Assembly: GCA_016220085.1 (NCBI GenBank)
Contig: JACRIN010000037.1
Location: 1-57,433 of the forward strand
Length of the DNA: 57,433 bases
Direction of reading: 5' to 3'
Origin: Planctomycetota bacterium
GTDB taxonomy: Bacteria; Planctomycetota; UBA1135; GCA-002686595
Shown piece by piece: positions 41,112 through 49,422 of the stretch (positions are counted from its first letter, which is position 1; every line of letters starts with the position of its first letter). Position numbers and translations under genes: made by a program. Under the pieces are notes generated by a model. It saw only the letters and a program-made list of their open reading frames with translations. It ran no database searches and was not told where the DNA came from.

Positions 41112-42907
41112 GGCTTCTCTCCTTCGTTCGCCTTGCGGGTCGGCGGCTCTGCGGCCGCGTCGTGGCCCGGCGGTTTCTCGCCGCGCGGAGTCTTCGGATT
41201 CTTCGCGGCTTCGGCCTCGCGGCGCTGGGCTTCGCTTTCGAGCCATGCGACCGCTTGGGCGAGCCCTTCGTCGCTCAACGTCACCTCCGCGCGCTCGCGC
41301 AGAGCCTTCGCCCACGTCGCGTACGCGTCCTGGCGCCGCTGTTTGGTCAACGACTTGATCGCCGCGTTGCGCGCACGCTCGTAGGGGATCAGCGCGGGCT
41401 CCTTGCGATCGATCGCGCGGACGACGAACGAGCCGTCGGGCGTCGAGATCGGACCGTCGAACCCGCCGATCGGCAGCTTGAACGCGCGTTCCTCGACTTC
41501 GGGCAGCAGCTCGCCGGGCTTGACCCAGCCGATGCGACCGCCGTGCATCGCCGACGCGGCGTCCTTGGAGAGCTCGCGAGCGAGCTTCTCGAAGTCCTCG
41601 CCGGCGTCGAGCCGCGCCATGACCGCCTTCGCTTCGTCTTCGGTCGCGACGACGATGTACGCGAGCCGCACTTCGAGCGGCGTCGTGAACTCGGTGTCCT
41701 TGCGCTCCTCGTAGTAGCGCTTCAGGTCCGCGTCGCTCGGATCGGTGTCCGGCCAGACGTAGTTGTCGCAGAGCGTTTTCATGATCACGTCGCGGCGGAA
41801 CGTCGCGACCTTGCGAGCGACGATCGCATCCTCGAAGAGCCCGAGCTTCTTCGCCGCGGCGATCAGCGCCCGAGCGCGCGCCCACTGCTTCGCGAGCAGC
41901 AGCCCGGCTTCGGCGCCGGATTCCGGCGGCGCCGCGCGCAGCTTCTCCATGTCGAGAGCTTCGCGCACATCGGCGAGCGAGAGCGTCTCGCCGCTCGAGC
42001 GCGCGACGATCGTCTCCGCGTCCTCGCCGTCGAGCACGAAGTCGCGCGTCAGTCGTTCCTCGTCGACCCAGAGCTCGGCCTCCGTGGCGATCCGCGTGTC
42101 GACGTCGTTCGCGATCTTCTTCTGCGCGCGTTCGATCAGGATGCCGCGGATCTGCGGGATCGCCGTTTCGCGCGCGGGCCGATCCGGGTTGACCGAGCGT
42201 TCTTCGAGCCGCAGAAACGCCCAACCGTCGTCGGTTTGCGTCACCGGGCTCAGCGAGCCGGGCTCGGTCAGCGCGAAGGCGGGGTCCTCGAGGGCGCGTG
42301 CGATCTCGCCGCGGCGGACCAAGCTCAGCAGACCGTCGAAGTTGCGCGAGTTGTGGATCGACTCGGTGCGCGCGAGCTTGCCCATGTCCTCGCCCGCAGC
42401 GACGCGCGTGCGGAGCGCCTCGGCGCTCGTTTGGTCGGCGGTCTCGATCAGCGTCAGGCGCAGCGCGACGTCGGTCTTCTCGTAGAACGCCTCGACGTCC
42501 GCGTCGGTGACCGAGACGCGTTCCTGCACCTCGCGCTTCCAGAACTCGTCGGCGGCGACCTGGCCGCGGTACGAATCGACGACCTCGAGCACGCCGGGCT
42601 CGTCGGGCACGCCGAGCGTCTCCGCCTCCATCAAGAAGAGCTCGCGCTCGACCAAGCGTCCGGCAAGGTCGCGGACCGCTGGCTCTCCACGCACGAGCAC
42701 GCCGTGGCCGGTGTGCGAGGCGAGGAACGTCTCGATCGCTACGTCGAGCGTCAGCTCGGTGCCGTTGACCACCGCGAGGACGATCGGCGGGGGCTTCACT
42801 TCGGCCTTCGGCGCTTCTTGCGTCGCGCGCAGCGTCGGGGCGAGGCCGAGGAGGAGCGCGGCGCGGAACGCGACGCGCGTGAGGATGTTCGAGTTGCGGG
42901 GATTCAC
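41108..42907 (-). CDS. SurA/PpiC-like chaperone with two parvulin domains
   Basis: The product has 599 residues. The GTG at 42907 is chosen because GGAGG lies 5 bases upstream; it leaves one base after the previous stop. A signal-like hydrophobic start is followed by a SurA-type N-domain (PIVLAVVNGTELTLDVAIET), parvulin-like domain 1 (about 147-238) and the more complete parvulin domain 2 (about 412-502: LAYIVVATEDEAKAVMARL, GGRIGWVKPGELLPEVEERA). The C-terminus is Pro/Lys/Glu-rich. It is a periplasmic peptidyl-prolyl isomerase and chaperone. Position directly before the 26-haem gene suggests it folds the cytochromes or the barrel. PPIase genes also occur next to nanowire cytochromes elsewhere. 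Confidence 0.87.
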   Translation of the reverse strand: MNPRNSNILTRVAFRAALLLGLAPTLRATQEAPKAEVKPPPIVLAVVNGTELTLDVAIETFLASHTGHGVLVRGEPAVRDLAGRLVERELFLMEAETLGVPDEPGVLEVVDSYRGQVAADEFWKREVQERVSVTDADVEAFYEKTDVALRLTLIETADQTSAEALRTRVAAGEDMGKLARTESIHNSRNFDGLLSLVRRGEIARALEDPAFALTEPGSLSPVTQTDDGWAFLRLEERSVNPDRPARETAIPQIRGILIERAQKKIANDVDTRIATEAELWVDEERLTRDFVLDGEDAETIVARSSGETLSLADVREALDMEKLRAAPPESGAEAGLLLAKQWARARALIAAAKKLGLFEDAIVARKVATFRRDVIMKTLCDNYVWPDTDPSDADLKRYYEERKDTEFTTPLEVRLAYIVVATEDEAKAVMARLDAGEDFEKLARELSKDAASAMHGGRIGWVKPGELLPEVEERAFKLPIGGFDGPISTPDGSFVVRAIDRKEPALIPYERARNAAIKSLTKQRRQDAYATWAKALRERAEVTLSDEGLAQAVAWLESEAQRREAEAAKNPKTPRGEKPPGHDAAAEPPTRKANEGEKP

Positions 42908-42908
42908 T

Positions 42909-44015
42909 TCAGCCTCCGAGGGCAATCACGATCTCTCGCGCCGCACGGCGGGCGAGCTCGGCCGGGTCGCGAATCGCGCCCAAGCCCAGCACGGTCTGGT
43001 AGTCGCTCCCGCGCCGCGCGAGCGACGCAGCGGCCACGATGCGGCCGGTCTGCGTGTCCACGAGCTGCACGGTCGCTTCGATTTCGGGGAACCGCTGGTC
43101 GTCGACCAGCACCTCGTCGCCCCAGCGCTCGATCGCGCCGAGGACGAAGTAGCGCACGCCCATCGTCTGACCGATCTCCGCGAGGCGCGTGAGGTCGACG
43201 AACTGCATGCTGCGCACCTTGCGGGCGACGAGCGCCGCGCGCAGCTCCGCGACTTCGGCGACTTGGATCCCGGCTTCGTGGAACCACGCGTCGCCGAGGA
43301 ACTCGACGAACTGCGTCGGCGCGTCGATGTTGCCGGAGCGATTGGCGAACGGGAGCACGGCGAGGCGCTGGACCGTGCTCGGATCGAAGTCCTCGCGCGC
43401 GAAGCCGTAGCCGTCGTCGGGCGGCTCGGGGCGCGAGGTCGCGGGCTCGCCCGTGGCGTCCCCGCGCGGCGCGCCGCGTGCGTCGAACTGCTCGAGGGCG
43501 CGCGCGACCGCCTCATCGGCGAGCGTCTCGACGTCCTCGATCCGGCCGAGGCCGAGCAGCCCCTCGAAGTCGACGCCGCGCAGCGCGACGGCGGTCGAGA
43601 GAGCGCGCCGCGCGTCACGGTTGTCGAGCGCGCGCAGCGAGAACGAGAGCCGCGGCTCCTTGCCGGCGGTGTATTCGAAGATCGTCGCGACCAGCGTGAA
43701 CGTCGCGCCGGTCGCTTGCGCGAGACCGGCGAGCTCGCGCGGACCGAGCGAATCGGTATAGCGGATCCGGCGGGTGCGCAACGCCTGGTCGATCTCGTCC
43801 GCGGGCACGAACGCCGCGCCTCGCGCTTCGAGCGCGCGGGTCAGGCGAGCGAAGAGCCCTTCCACGGCGCCGTCGACTCCCGAGAGATTGCGCGGCGGCA
43901 CGAGCGCGTAGCGCACGCCTTCGGCGGCGTTGGATCCTTCGACCCCGCCGGGTGTCGGAGTCGAGGGGCCGGCCGCCGCGAGGAGCAGGAGACCGGGGAA
44001 GAGCCCGCGCATCAT
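42909..44015 (-). CDS. Exported protein with two CsgG-like domains
   Basis: The product has 368 residues with a signal peptide (MMRGLFPGLLLLAAAG) and no lipobox Cys. The N-half (YALVPPRNLSGVDGAVEGL, ELAGLAQATGATFTLVATIFEYT) and C-half (RLAVLPFANRSGNIDAPTQ, LAEIGQTMGVRYFVLGAIERW, VQLVDTQTGRIVAAAS) each resemble the CsgG/LpoB-type alpha/beta domain, so it looks like an internal duplication. CsgG forms the curli secretion pore in the outer membrane; LpoB-type relatives are soluble regulators. The missing lipid anchor argues for a periplasmic accessory of the lipoprotein encoded 10 bases upstream. Confidence 0.7.
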   Translation of the reverse strand: MMRGLFPGLLLLAAAGPSTPTPGGVEGSNAAEGVRYALVPPRNLSGVDGAVEGLFARLTRALEARGAAFVPADEIDQALRTRRIRYTDSLGPRELAGLAQATGATFTLVATIFEYTAGKEPRLSFSLRALDNRDARRALSTAVALRGVDFEGLLGLGRIEDVETLADEAVARALEQFDARGAPRGDATGEPATSRPEPPDDGYGFAREDFDPSTVQRLAVLPFANRSGNIDAPTQFVEFLGDAWFHEAGIQVAEVAELRAALVARKVRSMQFVDLTRLAEIGQTMGVRYFVLGAIERWGDEVLVDDQRFPEIEATVQLVDTQTGRIVAAASLARRGSDYQTVLGLGAIRDPAELARRAAREIVIALGG

Positions 44016-44025
44016 GTTGATCGCC

Positions 44026-44619
44026 CTATTCGAGCGTCTCGAGCACGTCGCGCACGAGGCGCACGGTCGCTTCGGTCTGGCTCTCTTCGCCGATTCCGAA
44101 GAGCCGCGTCGAGAGCTTCGCGCCGGCGCGCGCGTCGGTGACCGCCCAGATCGCGACGCCGGTTTCGACGTCGATCATCCTGAGCGAGATCGCGATGTCG
44201 GGGAGCGCGACCGTGCCGGTGCGGCGCTCGTCGAACTCCATCACGCTGCCCATCAGCAGCGCTTGGACTCCGAGGGCCTTGCCGAGCGCGGTGGTCTGCT
44301 CGGGCCCGAGCTCGGTCAGGCTGACCAAGTTCTGGGTGCGCACCGCGCGGTTCACCTCGCCGAGCTCCAGCGACTCGAACAGTCCTTGCGCATTGAGCTC
44401 GACGTTGAGCACCTCGCGCACCCGTTCCGCCGCGTAGCGCTCGTTCGTCAGGTTCTCGAGCGGGAGCACGGCGACACGTTGGTAGTTCGACCAATCTGCG
44501 TTGGGGTGCACGTAGAGCGAGCCCAAGGGCTCGGTCGTCGCGCAAGCCGGCAACAGGAAGAGCGTCCACGCCACGGCGAGGGCTCTCAGAGCCCCGCCTG
44601 GAACGATCCTGCCGATCAT
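44026..44619 (-). CDS. CsgG-like lipoprotein
   Basis: The product has 197 residues with lipobox LLPAC (Cys26). The domain has the CsgG/GNA1162-like order: QRVAVLPLENLTNERYAAE, a helix ending LNAQGLFESLEL, LGKALGVQALLMGSVMEF, then the long strand pair DIAISLRMIDVETGVAIWAV. CsgG proper is larger (about 260 residues) and contributes a beta-hairpin pair to the membrane pore; this protein is short, so pore formation is uncertain and an LpoB-like role is possible. Its place among cytochrome maturation and multihaem genes makes an export or assembly role in the same complex attractive. Confidence 0.72.
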   Translation of the reverse strand: MIGRIVPGGALRALAVAWTLFLLPACATTEPLGSLYVHPNADWSNYQRVAVLPLENLTNERYAAERVREVLNVELNAQGLFESLELGEVNRAVRTQNLVSLTELGPEQTTALGKALGVQALLMGSVMEFDERRTGTVALPDIAISLRMIDVETGVAIWAVTDARAGAKLSTRLFGIGEESQTEATVRLVRDVLETLE

Positions 44620-44661
44620 GACTGACTTCCTCTCTCTGCGGTCGGTGGGACGCGCGGCAGA

Positions 44662-46698
44662 TCAGGCGGTGCGTCCGTCCGTCGAGTGCGGCGCTTGCGC
44701 GGGCTGTTGCGCGTGCGTCGCGCCGCTTTGCGCCTCTTGCTTGGCGCGTTCGATCATGAAGTGCACGCCGCAGATCGCCATCAAGCCCCATTGGCCGATG
44801 TAGTACGACCACAGCGCGGTGTGGATGCCGCTGGTGAATCCGTAGCTGTGGAGTCCCACGCCGAGCAGGTTGACGCCGAACCAGGAGAACGCGATCACGG
44901 TGCCGCCGAACGCGGTCGCCATCGCGATGCCGAAGTCGCGCAAGTACCCGCCCATCCGAAGGTGCAGGATCACGATCTGCGAAAGGCAGATCAGCAACGC
45001 GCCGTTCTCCTTCGGGTCCCAACCCCAGAATCGGCCCCAGCTGTCGTTGGCCCAGATTCCGCCGAGGATCGTGCCGACCACGGAGAAGATCAGGCCGAAC
45101 GCGAGCGCGCCGTAGGTCATGCGGCTCAGGCTCTTCAGGTGCGTCGGATCCGACTTGCGGATGCCGAACAGCCGCGAGACCAGGTAGACGTTCGCGAGCA
45201 GCGCCGCGAGCATGCCGGCCGAGTAGCCGATCGTGATCGAGGTGACGTGCGTCGCCAGCCAGAAGTTGGTGTCGAGCACGGCGACGAGCTCGGGCATCGT
45301 GTCGCGCTTGTCGAGCTCCTCATAGCGATTCGCGAGGAAGATCCCGAGCGTGCCGAGCACGACCGCGGCCGACAGCGCGAGCTTGCGACGGTTGATCGCT
45401 TCCATCACCAGCGCGGCGAGCGTGCCGACTCCGGTGACGAACAACAGCGTCTCGTAGAGCGTGCTGACCGGCGGACGTTCGCGGATCATGCAGCGCATCA
45501 CGATCACCGCGATGATCGCGGCGACCGAGAACCCCGCCGACAGCGCGGTCACGCGGTACAACCACTTCGACTGCGGCCACATCCAGAGGAACGCCACGAG
45601 CAGGAAGCCGAGCACGAAGCCGTAGTGCGAGTAGTCGAGCAGCTTCGACTTGTAGTAGACGAGCTCGAGCCCGATCTTCTCGTACTCGCCGCGTGCGCGA
45701 GCGAGTGCCTTGGCTTCTCCCGCGAACCCAGCGAGCGACTTGTGGAACTCGCCCATGTCGCCGCGCGCGTCCATCGCCTTCTCGAGGAAGCCGAGCATCG
45801 CGACGTGCTCCGAGTGACGGCCATCACCCGCGAACGCGCTCATCAGCAGGTCGGAAGGGGAGTACCACGCCGGCTGCGCCTTCGCGTCGACGGTCGGCGG
45901 GAACATCGCGACGGCTTCGGAGCCCTCGGCGATCTGGACCGTGCGCTGCAAGAGCTCGGTCAGCGGACCCTGCTCGGCGGCGCGCGCCGGATCCTTGTCG
46001 AGGTCGCCCTGCAGGGCGCGCAGTTCGTCCACGTGATCGATCACTTCGCTGAAGCGGACCTGCTCACGCCCGCCGAAGATCTTGGTCAGACCGTCGCCGG
46101 CGCCGACCGGCAGCAGCGACTGCGCGAACGCGGTCTTGCGCGAGACGCGGATGTACTCGTCGACGTTGTGCGCGAGCGCCACGACCTGCGTCTGCACGGA
46201 GTCGCGCGCCTTCTCGTCGATCTGCGAGTACGTGTTCGCGAGGTCGAACAGCTTCCCGGTGTGCTTGTGCAGCTCCGAATAGCTCCACCGGTCGCGTTTC
46301 TGCTTGCCCTCCGTGGGCCCGCCGATCTCGCGGATCGCCGCGATGTCGTCGACCCGGAACATCGCGTACGTGTTCGCGAGGTCGGGGAAGAACAGCAGGT
46401 CGAGCAGCCACTCGGTCGGCGAGAGCAACTCGCCGGTCGGCGTCTTGACCGAGCGCTTGCCGTTCATCCGCAGCAGCGTGAAGCCGGCGAACGTGTGCAA
46501 CGGCTTGACGCGGCCACCGTCCTGGACCGGCAGGCTCTCCGCGAGCTCGACGATCTCCTTGGTCCACGGCACGGTCCGCGAAGGACCGGCGTGCGACGCG
46601 TGGTCGTGGCCGGGCTCCGAGTGATCGTGTTGCGCCGAGAGCGGCGCGGCCCACGCGAGGACGAGGAGCAGGCAGCAGGCGCGAATCAAGCGGTTCAT
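44662..46698 (-). CDS. ccsA: CcsA/CcmF-type cytochrome c haem lyase subunit
   Basis: The product has 678 residues. After a signal-like start there is a His-rich stretch (HDHSEPGHDHASH, about 24-36), a large extracytoplasmic region to about 380, and then eight or so membrane segments. The tryptophan-rich WWD motif GGIWANDSWGRFWGWDPKE (around 545-565) is diagnostic, with haem-handling His in WLATHVTSITIGYSAG and VGLHSYGF. With ResB/CcsB, which it overlaps by four bases, it makes the System II haem export and ligation machine. A dedicated copy in this operon fits the heavy haem demand of 54 attachment sites. The large N-terminal domain is longer than in typical CcsA. Confidence 0.92.
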   Translation of the reverse strand: MNRLIRACCLLLVLAWAAPLSAQHDHSEPGHDHASHAGPSRTVPWTKEIVELAESLPVQDGGRVKPLHTFAGFTLLRMNGKRSVKTPTGELLSPTEWLLDLLFFPDLANTYAMFRVDDIAAIREIGGPTEGKQKRDRWSYSELHKHTGKLFDLANTYSQIDEKARDSVQTQVVALAHNVDEYIRVSRKTAFAQSLLPVGAGDGLTKIFGGREQVRFSEVIDHVDELRALQGDLDKDPARAAEQGPLTELLQRTVQIAEGSEAVAMFPPTVDAKAQPAWYSPSDLLMSAFAGDGRHSEHVAMLGFLEKAMDARGDMGEFHKSLAGFAGEAKALARARGEYEKIGLELVYYKSKLLDYSHYGFVLGFLLVAFLWMWPQSKWLYRVTALSAGFSVAAIIAVIVMRCMIRERPPVSTLYETLLFVTGVGTLAALVMEAINRRKLALSAAVVLGTLGIFLANRYEELDKRDTMPELVAVLDTNFWLATHVTSITIGYSAGMLAALLANVYLVSRLFGIRKSDPTHLKSLSRMTYGALAFGLIFSVVGTILGGIWANDSWGRFWGWDPKENGALLICLSQIVILHLRMGGYLRDFGIAMATAFGGTVIAFSWFGVNLLGVGLHSYGFTSGIHTALWSYYIGQWGLMAICGVHFMIERAKQEAQSGATHAQQPAQAPHSTDGRTA

Positions 46699-47858
46699 GC
46701 GATCCCCCGAGCTTCGGAACGAATGTGGCGGAAGAGCTTCAGGAGAAAGTGCCCAAGCAGTCCGACCGCGATCACGATGCAGGCCCAGAGCGGGTATTGG
46801 TCGGCCGGATTGCGGACGACGGACAACGTCGAGAAGAGTCGGTCACCGGGCCGCGCGTTCGACGGACCCCACGAGGACTGGTAGAGCACGAGTCCCTGCG
46901 AGCGCAGCGGCTCGTTCATCTCGATCTTGGTCGCCCGCGAGGTCGAGCCTTCGAAGACGGTGACGTCGCTGGAGAACGACTTCGCCATCGTCATGCGCGG
47001 GTGGTCTTCCTTGATGAAGTCGTCCATCCGCAGCGTGAACGGCAAGAGGTACTGCGAGCGCCGCAGCTCGACGCCGAACGTTTTGCCGCCGACCTCGACG
47101 GTCCAGGGCTGCGTCGCCGCGCCCCAAAGGATCGCTTCGTTGCGTCCTGTGCCCTGCGGGTCGAGCACCGCGACGTACGCGCCTGCGACGTTCTGCTCGT
47201 TCTCCTTCGCCTTCTCCTGGCGCTCGAGGAAGAACCCGTCGATCACCGGCAGCGGCGCTTCGAACATCGGGCCCTTCGGCAGCACGCGGCTGTTGCTCAG
47301 ATAGCGCGTCACTTCGAGCGAGAACGGCAGGTCCTTCGAGGTGAGCACCACTCGCGCGCCTTCCTCGGCGTCGGTGAAGGTCAACTCCGGCGCGACCACT
47401 TCACGGAGCTGTCCGTCGGGAAGCTTCTCGAGGACCGCGATCTCCCAGTTGTGGTAGCTCTCGAACACGTTCGAGCGCTGGCCCTCGTAGAGCGTCAGGT
47501 GGCCTTCCTCCGCGTGGTACGCCTTGATGAATCCGGCGACCAAGAGGAACGCGATGCCGAGGTGCGTGGTCAGCACGCCCAAGGTCGCCACGCGCTTCCG
47601 CAGGCGCACGATGCCGCCGAGGATGATGTTGACGAAGAGCACGCCCATCACCAGCGTCGCGCCCGGCAACGGAATCGGCACGGGGCCGGCGTGGTGGATG
47701 AAGAAGATCGATTCGAAGTACTTCTTCTGCACCTCGAAGAGCCCGGTGTGCACCTGCTCGAGCGTGCCGAGCCACGTGAGCAGCGCGAGCAGGACGAGCA
47801 GCGTCACGCAGAGCCAGAGCGAGGAGAGTCCCTTCACGAAAGCGTCGATCAAGCGCAT
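46695..47858 (-). CDS. ccsB: ResB/CcsB-like cytochrome c biogenesis protein
   Basis: The product has 387 residues. The first membrane segment (LWLCVTLLVLLALLTWLGTLEQVHTGL) is the typical ResB opening (TLEQ-x4-G). Further segments are VMGVLFVNIILGGIVRL and GVLTTHLGIAFLLVAGFI, followed by a large periplasmic domain ending in QGLVLYQSSWGP, and a last membrane segment near the C-terminus. ResB/CcsB accepts reduced apocytochrome and pairs with CcsA for haem attachment. It is shorter than many ResB proteins. It lies 7 bases after the duplicated lipoprotein gene and couples to ccsA by ATGA. Confidence 0.88.
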   Translation of the reverse strand: MRLIDAFVKGLSSLWLCVTLLVLLALLTWLGTLEQVHTGLFEVQKKYFESIFFIHHAGPVPIPLPGATLVMGVLFVNIILGGIVRLRKRVATLGVLTTHLGIAFLLVAGFIKAYHAEEGHLTLYEGQRSNVFESYHNWEIAVLEKLPDGQLREVVAPELTFTDAEEGARVVLTSKDLPFSLEVTRYLSNSRVLPKGPMFEAPLPVIDGFFLERQEKAKENEQNVAGAYVAVLDPQGTGRNEAILWGAATQPWTVEVGGKTFGVELRRSQYLLPFTLRMDDFIKEDHPRMTMAKSFSSDVTVFEGSTSRATKIEMNEPLRSQGLVLYQSSWGPSNARPGDRLFSTLSVVRNPADQYPLWACIVIAVGLLGHFLLKLFRHIRSEARGIA

Positions 47859-47865
47859 CGCGGCC

Positions 47866-49089
47866 TCACTCCGCGACCCGCGCGGACTTGCAGAAATCCT
47901 GGAACGCCACGAGTTCGCGCTCGAGCAGCGTGCGCGGGCCCGTCATCTTCACGAACACCGAACGCTCGGGCAGCAAGCAGACCGCGCCGAGCAAGTACTC
48001 CGCCGCCGTGCTCGACGACGAGCCGCGCTCGAGCTCGACGATCGTCGCGTCGGCGCCGAGCATCGGGACGCGCGCGAACTTGGCGACGTCCGCTTCCGTG
48101 AACGGTGCTTGACCCATCTGACCGCACCAGCGGTTGATGTTGGCGAGCATGCCGCCGCCGGTGCCGCCGAGCAGCGTGACGTAGCACTCCGCCTCGCCGA
48201 CGACGTACGTGATCTCGCGCATCGCCTTCTCGGGGCCGCGCGTCCACCCGGCGGGCGGCGTCCACTCGTAGCCCCCGGGCGAGCGGTTGCCGGCGGGGAT
48301 CGCGGCGGGCGCGCTCGCGGTGCTCGACTCCATGCCGCTCGCGCCGCTTCCGGCGTTCGCGCTGGCGCCACCATTCATCGGCGGGTGCCCCGGCGGCAGC
48401 TCACCGGTCATGTCCATCGAGCCGTCGTCCTGGGCCGCGGCGCCGAGGCGCAACGAGGCCGCGAGCGCTCGGAAGTTTTCGAGCTCTCGCTCGAGCACCT
48501 CGCCGGGCCCGGTCATCTTGAGGAAGCGCGACTGCGTCGGCTCGACCAGCAGCAGGCCGACCAAACGCCACCCCGCGGCATTGTTGTCGCCGCTCATGCC
48601 GGTCCAGGTGCCGGTGAAGTCGACGCTGACCGCCTTCTTGCCGAGCCAATCGACGCGCGGCAGCATCGCGATCTCGTCGCCGCCGAGCGGCGGGAGCGAC
48701 ATCTGCGCGCGCCAGCGATTGACGTTGGCGGCGAGACCTCCGCCTTCGCCCGCGAGGGTCGAGAGGTAGCACTCCGCCTGCGGATTGCCGGCGACGCGGA
48801 AGTTCGCTTCGCGGAACTGCGAGGTCGGGAGCTCCGACCAGCCGGCGGGCAGCGCGTAGCTCGCGGCGGCCGGACCGGCGGGCGCGCCGGAGCCCATCGC
48901 GAAGTCCTTGCTGGACATCCCGAAGCGCTCGGCGCTCGACGCGTCCCAGCGGACGTTGCGGCCGACCGGTTCGTACGTCCGCGCCGCGTCGAACTCGCGG
49001 GGGCCACTTTCACGCGAGCTGCAGGCTGCAAGGGAGAGCAACCCGAACAGTGCGAGGGACCTGGGTCCGCCGTGCCTCATCCGACTCAT
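47866..49089 (-). CDS. Lipoprotein with internal duplication, first gene of the cytochrome operon
   Basis: The product has 407 residues; the ATG at 49089 follows GGAGGAG at good distance and yields lipobox LAAC (Cys23). Two copies of one domain occur: copy A (about 80-215) with AECYLSTLAGEGGGLAANVN then RW; copy B (about 275-407) with AECYVTLLGGTGGGMLANIN then RW. Both continue with QM and a later strand ending near FLKMTGPGE/FVKMTGP. They are joined by a Gly/Ala/Ser-rich linker. I cannot name the family with confidence. Position directly before ccsB suggests a role in apocytochrome handling or haem delivery. Confidence 0.75.
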   Translation of the reverse strand: MSRMRHGGPRSLALFGLLSLAACSSRESGPREFDAARTYEPVGRNVRWDASSAERFGMSSKDFAMGSGAPAGPAAASYALPAGWSELPTSQFREANFRVAGNPQAECYLSTLAGEGGGLAANVNRWRAQMSLPPLGGDEIAMLPRVDWLGKKAVSVDFTGTWTGMSGDNNAAGWRLVGLLLVEPTQSRFLKMTGPGEVLERELENFRALAASLRLGAAAQDDGSMDMTGELPPGHPPMNGGASANAGSGASGMESSTASAPAAIPAGNRSPGGYEWTPPAGWTRGPEKAMREITYVVGEAECYVTLLGGTGGGMLANINRWCGQMGQAPFTEADVAKFARVPMLGADATIVELERGSSSSTAAEYLLGAVCLLPERSVFVKMTGPRTLLERELVAFQDFCKSARVAE

Positions 49090-49162
49090 GTGCTCCTCCG
49101 CTACGCACTCGCCCGCCGCCGCGCCCCGAGCCCCGTCGAATCGCTCGTACAACATGCGCCGC

Positions 49163-49168
49163 AGTATA
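49163..49168 (-). promoter_or_regulatory. Possible -10 element of the cytochrome operon promoter
   Basis: On the minus strand TATACT lies about 75 bases upstream of the operon's first ATG (49089), an AT-rich island in otherwise GC-rich sequence. No convincing -35 hexamer is seen at 16-18 bases spacing. It is the best candidate for the start of the 16-kb minus-strand transcript, but weak. The rest of the 49090-49422 gap shows no gene. Confidence 0.3.
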
Positions 49169-49422
49169 GGGGTACGCTCGCCTCCGCCGGCGTACGCCGC
49201 TCGGCGTAACCGCTTGAAGACGAGGGCGAAGAATCACCCACGGCGAAAGGGGGCAGACCGGCACGAACTTCCAAGTCGAGCGCGTCGGCCGCGGGGCACG
49301 AGACCTCGACGTGCTCGCGGCGCGCGACGTCGACCGTGCGCGGGCGGCGGGCAGTCCAGGGGTTCGCTCAGCGTCTCCAAGGAGGCGTGGACGCCTCGCG
49401 GGGTCGGTTGCACACTGGAAGT

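Noticed and set aside
37673..43192. Very long plus-strand ORFs opposite the multihaem cytochromes and PPIase
   Set aside because: They exist because high GC lacks stop codons; CxxCH-dense minus frames with signal peptides are the real genes.
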